Source: Candidatus Nitrosopumilus sp.
GTDB taxonomy: Archaea; Thermoproteota; Nitrososphaeria; Nitrososphaerales; Nitrosopumilaceae
Assembly (NCBI GenBank): GCA_018657375.1
Contig: JABHXI010000021.1
Location: 1 to 6,250 of the forward strand
Length of the DNA: 6,250 nucleotides
Direction: 5' to 3'
Below, in pieces: positions 1 through 4,620 of this stretch. The position numbers and the translations under genes are program-made. The first letter of the stretch is position 1. Each line of letters begins with the position of its first letter. The notes below the pieces were generated by a model. The model was not told the DNA's origin. It worked only from the letters and a program-made list of their open reading frames with translations, and did no database searches.

Positions 1-288
1 GAATTACCAAACCAGAATAAAAAAGAACTCATATCAACTTTAATCATTCTTGGATTATTTCCAATAATATCAGCAATTACAGGTGCACATCTTGCAGAAA
101 TAGAAAACGTGCCATACCAGGATGCGTTCTTTGAGGCAGCAGGGATAATTACGACAGGAGGGTTATCAGCAGGAGTAATAGATTCTCAAACAGATCCTGC
201 AACAATGATAGTGTTAGGATTTTTAATGATTTTTGGAAGACTGGAAATTATTGCAATTATATACATTTTTGTGCCTAAACTGAGTTAA
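1..288 (+). CDS. TrkH-family potassium transporter, C-terminal part (5' end outside window)
   Basis: The frame is open from base 1 to the TAA at 286-288 and gives the last 95 residues of a membrane protein. Residues about 13-30 form a hydrophobic helix. An amphipathic stretch (DAFFEAAGIITTGGLSAG, residues 41-58) then matches the fourth pore loop of Trk/Ktr/HKT channels, with the filter-like TTGGLS at 51-56. A final helix contains LMIFGRLEIIAI, the conserved GR-E signature after the last filter of TrkH proteins. In the family, four such M1-P-M2 repeats form a K+ uptake channel in the cytoplasmic membrane, normally gated by a TrkA/KtrA RCK subunit, which is not in this window. The protein ends right after the last helix, as usual. 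I cannot tell TrkH from KtrB without the N-terminus. Family assignment is confident. Confidence 0.88.
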   Translation, partial: ELPNQNKKELISTLIILGLFPIISAITGAHLAEIENVPYQDAFFEAAGIITTGGLSAGVIDSQTDPATMIVLGFLMIFGRLEIIAIIYIFVPKLS

Positions 289-302
289 GATAGAATTTAA
301 TT

Positions 303-312
303 CTATAAAATA
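303..312 (+). promoter_or_regulatory. Probable TATA box for the cysteine-rich membrane protein gene
   Basis: CTATAAAATA is a good archaeal TATA element. With the usual spacing of about 25-27 bases, transcription would begin near 333-337. That is upstream of the first normal start codon in the frame (GTG 433) and next to an in-frame ATA (331) and CTG (337). It therefore suggests that translation begins earlier than 433. Confidence 0.45.
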
Positions 313-324
313 AATGAATTTTAG

Positions 325-432
325 GAAAGAATAACACTGTCAAGCACCAATAAAGGAAAAAAATTAATTGTATTAGGATTCATATCAATTTCAATATTAT
401 TTCTGATTTATGCCAGGTATCAAGATCCAGAA
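325..432 (+). other. In-frame upstream extension of the 433-1152 gene, without a canonical start codon
   Basis: After a TAG at 322-324 the frame of the downstream gene is open for 36 codons. It encodes a Lys-rich start (TNKGKK), a clean hydrophobic helix (LIVLGFISISILFLIYA) and the linker RYQDPE leading into the residue at 433. This looks like a genuine N-terminal membrane helix with a positive-inside flank. There is no in-frame ATG, GTG or TTG, only ATA at 331 and CTG at 337. An ATG at 314 lies in another frame and stops at 332-334; a one-base deletion between 314 and 331 would explain the loss. Alternatives are a non-canonical leaderless start at 331 or 337, or a sequencing error. Confidence 0.55.
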
Positions 433-1152
433 GTGATTACACCAAGTGCAATAGAATCCATACAAAGGATAGCTTTGGGTTTTTACATTACAATGATTGT
501 TGCGCTGGGAGGCATTGCTTTTGGCATGTACAAATATCAAAAAGATAAAGTTCAGAAACAAGGCAAGGACGTACTAACAACAATTGCAACAGTGACATCA
601 AATTTAAAATCACGTAAAATTTTTGTTGCAGTGTTCATTACGTACGGAATATTTTTTTCGTTGGTTTCAGGAACATTAGTCTATCAACCAGAAATTAATT
701 TTGTAACGCATTACGGTGCAACAATACCATCAGGATTTATCGCACCATGTTGTGACGGTCCAGGATATATGCCAAAAATCATAGTGTACATAACGGAGCA
801 CGTGGGATTGCAAGTAATTCCAATAAATTTTGTACTGCAAGTTATTGTTTCGTACTTAGTCGCAATAAATGCATCAATCGCAATTAGCGCATATTCACTT
901 TCTAAAAAAGGACGAAGCGTTAGCAGCATAGGTGCAGTCACAGGGTTGTTTATTGCATGTCCTACTTGTGCAGGTACTTTTCTTTCAATATTTATTGGAA
1001 CTGCAAGTGGAATAGGATTATCAATATTACTCACACAGCTGCAAACATTGTTTATCGCGTTATCAATACCAGTACTGATACTTACGCCATACATCATGGC
1101 AAAAAAATTACAGAATTCAGACGGCAGTTGTAAAATAAATTTTAAGAGATAA
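433..1152 (+). CDS. Polytopic membrane protein with CC and CPTC cysteine motifs, function unknown
   Basis: This 239-residue frame (GTG start, no Shine-Dalgarno site) has about five hydrophobic helices, near residues 10-33, 62-84, 125-150, 164-190 and 193-220. The upstream extension would add a sixth. Two cysteine motifs stand out: C106-C107 in APCCDGPGYMP, in the loop before helix 3, and C176-P-T-C179 at the start of helix 4. A further Cys (C233) lies in the short polar tail. CPTC and CC pairs suggest metal, heme or thiol-disulfide chemistry at the membrane, but this is inference; I recognise no enzyme family. I believe similar proteins are conserved in marine ammonia-oxidising archaea. The gene follows the potassium transporter on the same strand after 144 bases. 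Its last 11 bases overlap the end of the opposing gene. GTG 433 is probably not the true start. Confidence 0.75.
   Translation: MITPSAIESIQRIALGFYITMIVALGGIAFGMYKYQKDKVQKQGKDVLTTIATVTSNLKSRKIFVAVFITYGIFFSLVSGTLVYQPEINFVTHYGATIPSGFIAPCCDGPGYMPKIIVYITEHVGLQVIPINFVLQVIVSYLVAINASIAISAYSLSKKGRSVSSIGAVTGLFIACPTCAGTFLSIFIGTASGIGLSILLTQLQTLFIALSIPVLILTPYIMAKKLQNSDGSCKINFKR
1101..1107 (-). terminator. Possible U-tract terminator for the 1142-1396 gene
   Basis: Seven T on the minus strand, about 35 bases past the stop of the minus-strand gene and inside the coding region of the opposing gene. Archaeal terminators are U-tracts without a required hairpin. In DNA this AT-rich, a chance run is possible. 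Confidence 0.35.
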
Positions 1153-1396
1153 ACGGCTTAACTTCAGGGGTTTTATGATTTCCAATATCATAACCGTCTC
1201 TTCGAAGAAATTTTAAAGTTAGTTTATAAATTAATTCGTCATGATCAACTTTTTCCAAAATTTCAGTCCACAGAATTTTACTGTTTTTACTAATTTGATT
1301 TTTAAAGTCAGGATTCATGGATTCAGCAATTTCCTTGCATTGATCAAAGGTTTTTCCATTTTTATAAGCACGAGCACGTCCATCACAACTATCCAT
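1142..1396 (-). CDS. Small protein of unknown function (84 aa)
   Basis: ATG start at 1396 and TAA at 1142-1144. The protein is polar and probably mixed helical. Its N-terminus (DGRARAYKNGKTFDQCKEIAE) carries C4 and C20, followed by a Trp-containing helix (ILWTEILEKV) and a basic segment, KFLRRDGYD. I see no signal peptide, membrane helix or known motif. A minus-strand TATA-like box (1417-1426) centred about 25 bases before the ATG fits a leaderless transcript and supports this start. The 3' end runs 11 bases into the end of the convergent membrane-protein gene. Codon choice and base composition resemble the neighbours, so it is probably a real lineage-specific gene. No function can be given. 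Confidence 0.72.
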   Translation of the reverse strand: MDSCDGRARAYKNGKTFDQCKEIAESMNPDFKNQISKNSKILWTEILEKVDHDELIYKLTLKFLRRDGYDIGNHKTPEVKPFIS

Positions 1397-1416
1397 AGTT
1401 AATTTAGATAAAAATT

Positions 1417-1426
1417 GTAAATAAAC
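1417..1426 (-). promoter_or_regulatory. Probable TATA box for the 1142-1396 gene
   Basis: On the minus strand this reads GTTTATTTAC, centred about 25 bases upstream of the ATG at 1396, the expected distance for a leaderless archaeal gene. The same AT-rich gap must also hold the divergent promoter of the 1475 gene. Confidence 0.45.
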
Positions 1427-1474
1427 CTAGTTTGTAGGTACTTCAAACAAATAGTAGATAAATAAAAACAAACA

Positions 1475-1714
1475 GTGGCAATAAAAACAACTGAAGAGTA
1501 CGTGGATTTTTTTGTAAATCTGGACATGGGCAAGGAAGTTACTTTGCTAAGCTTTGTCAATAATGAAAGAATGGTATTAAAACAAAAACTGCAAAATAAA
1601 ATAAATGAAAAGGAGCCAATTAAAAAAGGAATTATAATTTTAGAGGGTCTGATAAAAGAAATTGGGGAAAGTGGCCAAATAGAAATTTTAGACAAATATA
1701 GAAAAAAGGAGTAA
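1475..1714 (+). CDS. Small protein of unknown function (79 aa), first gene of a two-gene operon
   Basis: GTG start; an in-frame TAA at 1463-1465 limits any upstream extension. No ribosome site is visible. An AT-rich TATA-like stretch at 1457-1467 lies rather close to this start, so the start is only moderately sure; the next in-frame Met is residue 18. The N-terminal half mixes acidic and hydrophobic residues (TTEEYVDFFVNLDMGKEV). The C-terminal half is Lys/Glu-rich with a hydrophobic core, KKGIIILEGLIKEIGE, and is probably helical. There are no cysteines or membrane helices. The stop is 5 bases before the winged-helix gene, whose ribosome site lies inside this gene's last codons, so the two are almost certainly co-transcribed. 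It may work with that regulator, but this is inferred only from position. Confidence 0.72.
   Translation: MAIKTTEEYVDFFVNLDMGKEVTLLSFVNNERMVLKQKLQNKINEKEPIKKGIIILEGLIKEIGESGQIEILDKYRKKE
1708..1711 (+). promoter_or_regulatory. Shine-Dalgarno site of the winged-helix gene
   Basis: GGAG, 8 bases before the ATG at 1720, sits within the last two sense codons of the preceding gene. It fixes the start of the downstream gene and fits the archaeal pattern of leaderless first genes with Shine-Dalgarno sites on internal operon genes. Confidence 0.7.
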
Positions 1715-1719
1715 AGAGA

Positions 1720-2286
1720 ATGGACAAGAATTCGGACATCATTAGAATTGAAATAATTAGAATTCTTAACGAAAATGGAAAAATTAGAGGCACAGAACTT
1801 GCTAAAAGAGTGATAAAAAAGGTGGGTAATGAAAAAATAGTGTACAGGGAAATTGGTGCCCTTGTAGAATCAGGGGAAATAGAGAAAAAAATTCACAGTA
1901 AGTCTCACATAGAATACGAATTAATTAATTTGTATGAGTCAGTAAATAATCAACTGAAAGAATTACATAAAGAAATCAACATGACATTTGAAGAAATAGG
2001 TGACTTTGAAAACATAAGTCGGGAAGAAAATTTTTCAATTCATGAAAGGTTAAGATCTATGATACATCTAATACACACTGTGCAGTCAACCGATGGAATA
2101 ATGAAAATTTTGTCATACTATCCTACATTCAAAAAAGACAAAATGTTCCCACAAATTAAAAGAAAGATTGATGATTGTTGGGAATTAATAATGAAAAATA
2201 TATCGTATCAATCAGAAGAAGAGTTTTTGAATAAAATTCTTGAAAATCTAAGAATAACTCAAATGGATTCAAAAAATGTCAATTAA
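1720..2286 (+). CDS. Winged-helix DNA-binding protein with helical C-terminal domain
   Basis: A 188-residue soluble protein. Residues about 5-68 read as a winged helix: helix 1 (DIIRIEIIRILNENG), a second helix (GTELAKRVIKKV), a recognition-like helix (EKIVYREIGALVESGEI) and a beta wing ending in HIEYELI. The GTELAKR and LVESGEIEKK patterns are typical of archaeal wHTH regulators that start with 'remove/loosen repression by silencing' layouts, though the exact family is not identifiable by eye. Residues 70-96 form a charged, possibly coiled-coil helix (NQLKELHKEI), and the remainder is all-alpha, possibly for dimerisation or ligand sensing. It is the second gene of an operon behind the 79-residue protein, with a good Shine-Dalgarno site. 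It ends tail to tail with a PIN-like gene, sharing TTAA for both stops. DNA binding is inferred from the fold; the target is unknown. Confidence 0.8.
   Translation: MDKNSDIIRIEIIRILNENGKIRGTELAKRVIKKVGNEKIVYREIGALVESGEIEKKIHSKSHIEYELINLYESVNNQLKELHKEINMTFEEIGDFENISREENFSIHERLRSMIHLIHTVQSTDGIMKILSYYPTFKKDKMFPQIKRKIDDCWELIMKNISYQSEEEFLNKILENLRITQMDSKNVN
2271..2276 (-). terminator. Possible U-tract terminator for the PIN-like gene
   Basis: Six T on the minus strand, 7 bases past the stop of the minus-strand gene, lying inside the last codons of the opposing winged-helix gene. Confidence 0.4.
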
Positions 2287-2567
2287 GAATTTTTTAATTT
2301 TTCTAAAACAATTTTGAAAATGGAATTGTTATCAAGTAACACGTATGGTAAATCGTTCTCCTCACAAGCCTGACCGCTTTCAGTGTCGCGAGTAACAAGA
2401 ATCATGCTATTTTCTTTAGCGTAATTAATTACGGAGTAATCTGTTCTTAATTTATGGCCATCAGCACGTAGTTTTTTAACGCTGTATGCATCAAAACCTA
2501 ATTCTTTAAGTTTTTCATCCCAGCCATCATCCATTTCATCGATAAGTATTTTCATACAAGTTGACAA
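2283..2567 (-). CDS. PIN-like (DUF5615/Mut7-C type) nuclease-fold protein
   Basis: The 94-residue frame opens with TTG at 2567. ATG at 2555 (residue 5) is the likelier start, because this fold usually begins directly with M-K-I-L-I-D-E. The sequence matches the small PIN-like pattern: first strand with an acidic residue (KILIDE, D10), a helix plus GFDAYSV, then D43-Y-S-V-I-N-Y-A, and strand ILVTRD ending in D61, with an alternating alpha/beta layout. In the wider family the acidic residues bind metal in an RNase-like centre, and many members are toxins or RNA-processing enzymes; activity here is inferred. No antitoxin-like partner lies next to it on the same strand: the neighbour upstream is divergent and the winged-helix gene converges on it. 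A minus-strand TATA-like box at 2597-2607 would place transcription start near 2577. Confidence 0.75.
   Translation of the reverse strand: MSTCMKILIDEMDDGWDEKLKELGFDAYSVKKLRADGHKLRTDYSVINYAKENSMILVTRDTESGQACEENDLPYVLLDNNSIFKIVLEKLKNS
2290..2302 (+). terminator. U-tract terminator for the 1475-2286 operon
   Basis: Six T, two A, then five T begin 3 bases after the TAA of the winged-helix gene. This is a typical archaeal U-rich ending and lies inside the 3' end of the opposing PIN-like gene. Confidence 0.55.
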
Positions 2568-2596
2568 ATAATTTCCAATATTAGTGTAGTATCAAT

Positions 2597-2607
2597 AATT
2601 TTTAAAC
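2597..2607 (-). promoter_or_regulatory. Probable TATA box for the PIN-like gene
   Basis: The minus strand reads GTTTAAAAATT. Its centre is about 47 bases before ATG 2555 and about 35 before TTG 2567, so a short leader is expected. It lies in a 135-base divergent gap that also carries the promoter of the 2703 gene; nothing else was seen in that gap. Confidence 0.4.
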
Positions 2608-2651
2608 ATGATTGAGCCCAAGCTGCAATGTAAAAATAATTTCCAACTAAT

Positions 2652-2661
2652 AGATATAAAA
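2652..2661 (+). promoter_or_regulatory. Probable TATA box for the zinc-ribbon-like gene
   Basis: AGATATAAAA followed by more A/T. Transcription would start near 2680-2685, giving a leader of about 20 bases before the ATG at 2703. A second T/A-rich stretch at 2689-2700 is too close to the start to be the main element. Confidence 0.4.
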
Positions 2662-2702
2662 AAATTTACACCCTGTCAATAATAACAAATTTTTAATTTT
2701 AG

Positions 2703-2939
2703 ATGATGCCAAAAATAGAAGCATATGATGTCAAAGCGCATAAAAAAGTGACCATGAAAAATCCACAACCGTATTTAATGAAAAATGGTTCATGGGCATT
2801 AAAAGGAACTAGTGCAGAAACCGGGATATCCCTATTTAGAATAGTGGGTAGAAATAAACCAGAAATTTCTCAATCTCGATTGAAATCATTCAAAAATTTG
2901 TTTTCAAATAGACAATGCGAATGTGAAAAAATCTGCTAA
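2703..2939 (+). CDS. DUF5679-like zinc-ribbon relative with all four zinc ligands replaced
   Basis: 78 residues; two tandem ATG codons (2703, 2706), either of which may start it. The order AY-x-VK-x..., then KNG-x-A-x-KG-x4-G-x-x-x-FRI closely follows the small zinc ribbon DUF5679, common in archaea, where the pattern is AYCVKC...NGR-A-KG-x-CPxCG...FRI. Here the expected Cys positions hold D9, A12, S37 and T40, while the framework (A7, Y8, V10, K11, N28, G29, K34, G35, G41, F45, R46, I47) is kept. The fold may persist without zinc, or the protein may have changed function. The basic C-terminal tail (KPEISQSRLKSFKNLF) ends with CECEKIC, giving three new cysteines (C72, C74, C78). The frame is intact, arguing against a simple pseudogene. 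The family match is from memory of the pattern, not a search. Confidence 0.7.
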   Translation: MMPKIEAYDVKAHKKVTMKNPQPYLMKNGSWALKGTSAETGISLFRIVGRNKPEISQSRLKSFKNLFSNRQCECEKIC

Positions 2940-2951
2940 TTTTATTTTTTT
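2940..2951 (+). terminator. U-tract after the zinc-ribbon-like gene, merging into the next promoter
   Basis: Four T, one A and seven T directly follow the stop codon (2937-2939). The tract runs straight into TTTAAATATA, so terminator and next promoter overlap. Confidence 0.45.
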
Positions 2952-2958
2952 AAATATA
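2949..2958 (+). promoter_or_regulatory. TATA box for the 2969-3259 gene
   Basis: TTTAAATATA is a strong archaeal TATA match. Standard spacing puts transcription start near 2979-2981, after the first ATG (2969). This favours ATG 2993 or 3005 as the real start, unless a different element is used. Confidence 0.5.
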
Positions 2959-2968
2959 AAAATATAAC

Positions 2969-3259
2969 ATGTTAGAAAAAATAAAACATCATATGGGTGA
3001 TGAAATGGACGAAAAAATTAAAAAAATAATTTTAACAGAATACCACGCAAGATTAAAGGGCAATTCAGAAATCCCTAAAATGCACATATACAATTTTCCA
3101 GAATTAAAAGAAATAGAGAACGATGTTATTTTTAAAAATGCAAAGTATCTAATTGATTCAAATCTTGTACGTGGAGGCATAGATGAAGAAAAGGATCATT
3201 CATTCCCATGGATAACTCGATTGACACCTGCAGGAATTAAATTAATTGAAGAAGAGTAG
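2969..3259 (+). CDS. Small winged-helix-like protein
   Basis: The longest frame is 96 residues, but in-frame ATGs at 2993 (M9) and 3005 (M13) are rivals. GGTGA at 2996-3000 is complementary to the 16S 3' end and lies 4 bases before 3005, and the TATA box position also favours a later start. The core is a helix (MDEKIKKIILTEYHARLKG), then a region containing NAKYLIDSNLVRGGID, and finally WITRLTPAGIKLIEE. The 'YL-x-x-x-x-L-x-x-G ... ITxxGIxLIE' ending is characteristic of small winged-helix proteins of the YjcQ/DUF2513-like kind and of many archaeal regulators: helix, recognition-like helix, wing, closing helix. Nucleic-acid binding is inferred from that resemblance only. It stands downstream of the zinc-ribbon-like gene with its own promoter. 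Confidence 0.72.
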   Translation: MLEKIKHHMGDEMDEKIKKIILTEYHARLKGNSEIPKMHIYNFPELKEIENDVIFKNAKYLIDSNLVRGGIDEEKDHSFPWITRLTPAGIKLIEEE

Positions 3260-3272
3260 GCATTCACAAATA

Positions 3273-3283
3273 AATTTTTAAAG
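3273..3283 (+). promoter_or_regulatory. Possible TATA box for the 3332-3755 gene pair
   Basis: AATTTTTAAAG in the 72-base gap gives an expected transcription start near 3303-3307 and a leader of about 25 bases. A weaker TTATTTT at 3305-3311 would fit a leaderless start at 3332, so the assignment is uncertain. Confidence 0.3.
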
Positions 3284-3331
3284 CAATTTCAAAAGATCAA
3301 GTACTTATTTTCCAATGAATATGATAATGGC

Positions 3332-3565
3332 ATGGATGAAAAAATTGAAGACAAATCCGAAGATTCAAAGAAAAAACACATGACATACTACAGATCACTG
3401 GGTAAAATAATCACAGACATGGAAAATGAAATGAATCAAGAAGGACAACCTGCAATTCAAGAACATTTAACATCTAGAATTGAGGCAATTGAAAAAGACA
3501 GGAAAAGAATTAGAGAATTATTTCCAGATATAAAAAAAGAGGAATGGGATGGCAACTTCAACTGA
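3332..3565 (+). CDS. Small charged helical protein of unknown function (77 aa)
   Basis: ATG start; the nearby ATGs at 3315, 3321 and 3327 are in another frame. The first 15 residues are very charged and probably disordered (KIEDKSEDSKKK). A helical region follows (TYYRSLGKIITDMENEMNQ), then a second charged helix (HLTSRIEAIEKDRKRIRELF) with heptad-like hydrophobic spacing that could form a coiled coil. There are no cysteines or membrane segments. The last 17 bases overlap the next gene, whose Shine-Dalgarno-like GAGG lies inside this one, so the two are co-transcribed and probably translationally coupled. I do not recognise a family. Confidence 0.72.
   Translation: MDEKIEDKSEDSKKKHMTYYRSLGKIITDMENEMNQEGQPAIQEHLTSRIEAIEKDRKRIRELFPDIKKEEWDGNFN
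3539..3542 (+). promoter_or_regulatory. Shine-Dalgarno-like site for the 3549-3755 gene
   Basis: GAGG, 6 bases before the ATG at 3549 and within the 3' end of the upstream gene. It supports this start and coupling of the pair. Confidence 0.55.
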
Positions 3566-3755
3566 AAAAAATCACAACAAGCACCTGGATTTGCTACATG
3601 ATTACAAAATACATTTAATCAAATACATTGCAGAGTTAGAAAAAATGGATAGAGAGTCAGAATTTTTAAAGAAATGGAACGAGGAGATCATTTTAGAAAG
3701 AAAGAAGGAAATGCAGGTTATTGATAAAATTTTGAAAAATATGATCAGATTCTAG
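3549..3755 (+). CDS. Small helical protein of unknown function (68 aa), overlapping its upstream neighbour
   Basis: ATG start with a GAGG ribosome site 6 bases upstream; the first 17 bases lie inside the preceding gene. The protein appears to be two charged helices: residues about 10-33 (HLDLLHDYKIHLIKYIAELEKM) and 34-66 (EFLKKWNEEIILERKKEMQ). A helical hairpin or partner-binding coiled coil is plausible. It has no cysteines, no membrane segment and no recognised motif. Gene overlap with the other short helical protein suggests the two products may pair, but that is inferred. The TAG stop is part of a CTAG palindrome that also supplies the stop of the convergent minus-strand gene. Confidence 0.68.
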   Translation: MATSTEKNHNKHLDLLHDYKIHLIKYIAELEKMDRESEFLKKWNEEIILERKKEMQVIDKILKNMIRF

Positions 3756-4105
3756 TCGCGATGTTTCTGAGTTAAATCATACAAGGATACGCATAAAGAA
3801 TTCACATGTTCAGAGGATACACCGTCAATCCAGATAACCTCCTCGTTAATACTATAGTCATAAAATGAATCAGAGTAATTGGATTTAACGAATTTTATCT
3901 CAGTTTCAATTAATGTTTTAATCTCACATTGTTCTAATTCTGAAAAAACATAGTTACAAGTCATTAAATCAAGATTAACATAATAATTTCCGTGAGCAGG
4001 ATTTATTTTTGCTTTAATGAAAGGCTTGTTTTGTTGCTGGCATTCTCGGTAATGTTTGTCATACTCAAACATTTTAGAATCTCCCAAATATTTATGAAAA
4101 GTCAT
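3752..4105 (-). CDS. Protein of unknown function (117 aa)
   Basis: ATG start at 4105; a second in-frame Met (MFEYDKHY, residue 12) at 4072 is possible. The protein is soluble and mixed alpha/beta by eye. Its N-terminal half is basic and Gln-rich (HYRECQQQNKPFIKAKI), then come strand-like stretches (NYYVNLDLMTCNYVF), an acidic helix (ELEQCEIKTLIETEIKFV) and EEVIWIDGV followed by a C-terminal helix ending in KHRD. Four cysteines (near residues 22, 50, 60 and 104) are scattered and form no CxxC pair. The start lies 22 bases after the stop of the DUF6659-like gene on the same strand, so the two may form an operon. The stop shares CTAG with the opposing gene. No family recognised. Confidence 0.72.
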   Translation of the reverse strand: MTFHKYLGDSKMFEYDKHYRECQQQNKPFIKAKINPAHGNYYVNLDLMTCNYVFSELEQCEIKTLIETEIKFVKSNYSDSFYDYSINEEVIWIDGVSSEHVNSLCVSLYDLTQKHRD

Positions 4106-4127
4106 AAGAATGTAAAAATATTTTTTC

Positions 4128-4508
4128 TTAGATGTCTGCAGTAATTTTCTTTATTTTTGTAATTAATGCAATTTTAGTACTCATAGGAGTTTCTGGCTCC
4201 ATGGTGAAAAATACAATATTTCTTTTTGTGTAAAGTACCAATTGTGAAACTTTCTCCCTTTCAACATGAATGTATCTTACTTTCCCTAAAGAACGATCAA
4301 ACTCTTTTCTCATTGCACGTCTTTGTGCAACTTGAGCACAGAAATGTTCTTCCTCTTTTTGAGAATTAAGACTTGTTTGGCCTTTTTTCATAATACCCTC
4401 ACGGATATTTCCTTTACCGTCAATTATTGCTGCAAATCTCATTTTAGAATTTAAATTAACAATTTCCTGAGTTATTTCTAAAAGATCAATTTTTTTTCTA
4501 GCAACCAT
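4128..4508 (-). CDS. DUF6659-like protein
   Basis: 126 residues from an ATG at 4508. After a basic N-terminus and helix (LLEITQEIVNLNSKMRF) there is a strand with a turn, FAAIIDGKGNI (25-35), a helix-rich middle (EEHFCAQVAQRRAMRKEF, 53-70), then strands GKVRYIHVERE (75-85), QLVLYT (89-94) and NIVFFTMEPET (97-107), and a final helix. The order 'F-A-A-hh-D-x-G ... R/W-x-x-R-K ... G-K-x-R-Y ... L-V-L-Y ... V-F-F-T-M-E-P-E' resembles the DUF6659 proteins that are numerous in ammonia-oxidising archaea. The layout recalls a small sensor-like alpha/beta fold. The role is unknown, and the family match is from memory. A TATA box about 30 bases upstream fits a nearly leaderless transcript. Confidence 0.72.
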   Translation of the reverse strand: MVARKKIDLLEITQEIVNLNSKMRFAAIIDGKGNIREGIMKKGQTSLNSQKEEEHFCAQVAQRRAMRKEFDRSLGKVRYIHVEREKVSQLVLYTKRNIVFFTMEPETPMSTKIALITKIKKITADI

Positions 4509-4533
4509 AACTGAATTAAGAATTTAGTTTGGC

Positions 4534-4543
4534 AAATATAAGT
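4534..4543 (-). promoter_or_regulatory. Probable TATA box for the DUF6659-like gene
   Basis: The minus strand reads ACTTATATTT, centred about 30 bases before the ATG at 4508. The divergent 112-base gap also holds TATTAAAAAA near 4543-4552, which could serve the plus-strand gene at 4621. Confidence 0.5.
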
Positions 4544-4606
4544 ATTAAAAAATTCTAACCGCGTTCTAGAAATAATCATAATTTTACTAATTTATTAATT
4601 AGATAC

Positions 4607-4611
4607 AGGAG
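4607..4611 (+). promoter_or_regulatory. Shine-Dalgarno site of the two-helix membrane protein gene
   Basis: AGGAG, 9 bases before the ATG at 4621. It implies a leadered mRNA, so the promoter must lie well upstream, perhaps the AT-rich element near 4543-4552. Confidence 0.65.
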
Positions 4612-4620
4612 AAAAAATAG

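Noticed and set aside
314..334. ATG at 314 as a separate short gene
   Set aside because: It gives only six codons before a stop, and it lies too near the TATA box to be transcribed. It is useful only as a possible frameshifted old start.
711..1097. Minus-strand open frame of 128 codons opposite the membrane protein gene
   Set aside because: It lies wholly antisense to a gene with clear membrane helices and cysteine motifs, and its translation has no coherent pattern. It mirrors the sense codon bias.
1399..1695. Minus-strand open frame of 98 codons
   Set aside because: It is antisense to the 1475-1714 gene, which is operonic with the winged-helix gene. The Ser/Phe-rich hydrophobic translation is what the reverse of Lys/Glu-rich coding gives.
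1475..2567. Toxin-antitoxin module made of the winged-helix gene and the PIN-like gene
   Set aside because: The genes converge instead of forming an operon, and the winged-helix protein is larger than typical antitoxins. Position alone is not enough support.
2989..3180. Minus-strand open frame of 63 codons
   Set aside because: It is antisense to the winged-helix-like gene and again Phe/Ser/Ile-rich, as expected from reversed Lys/Glu codons.
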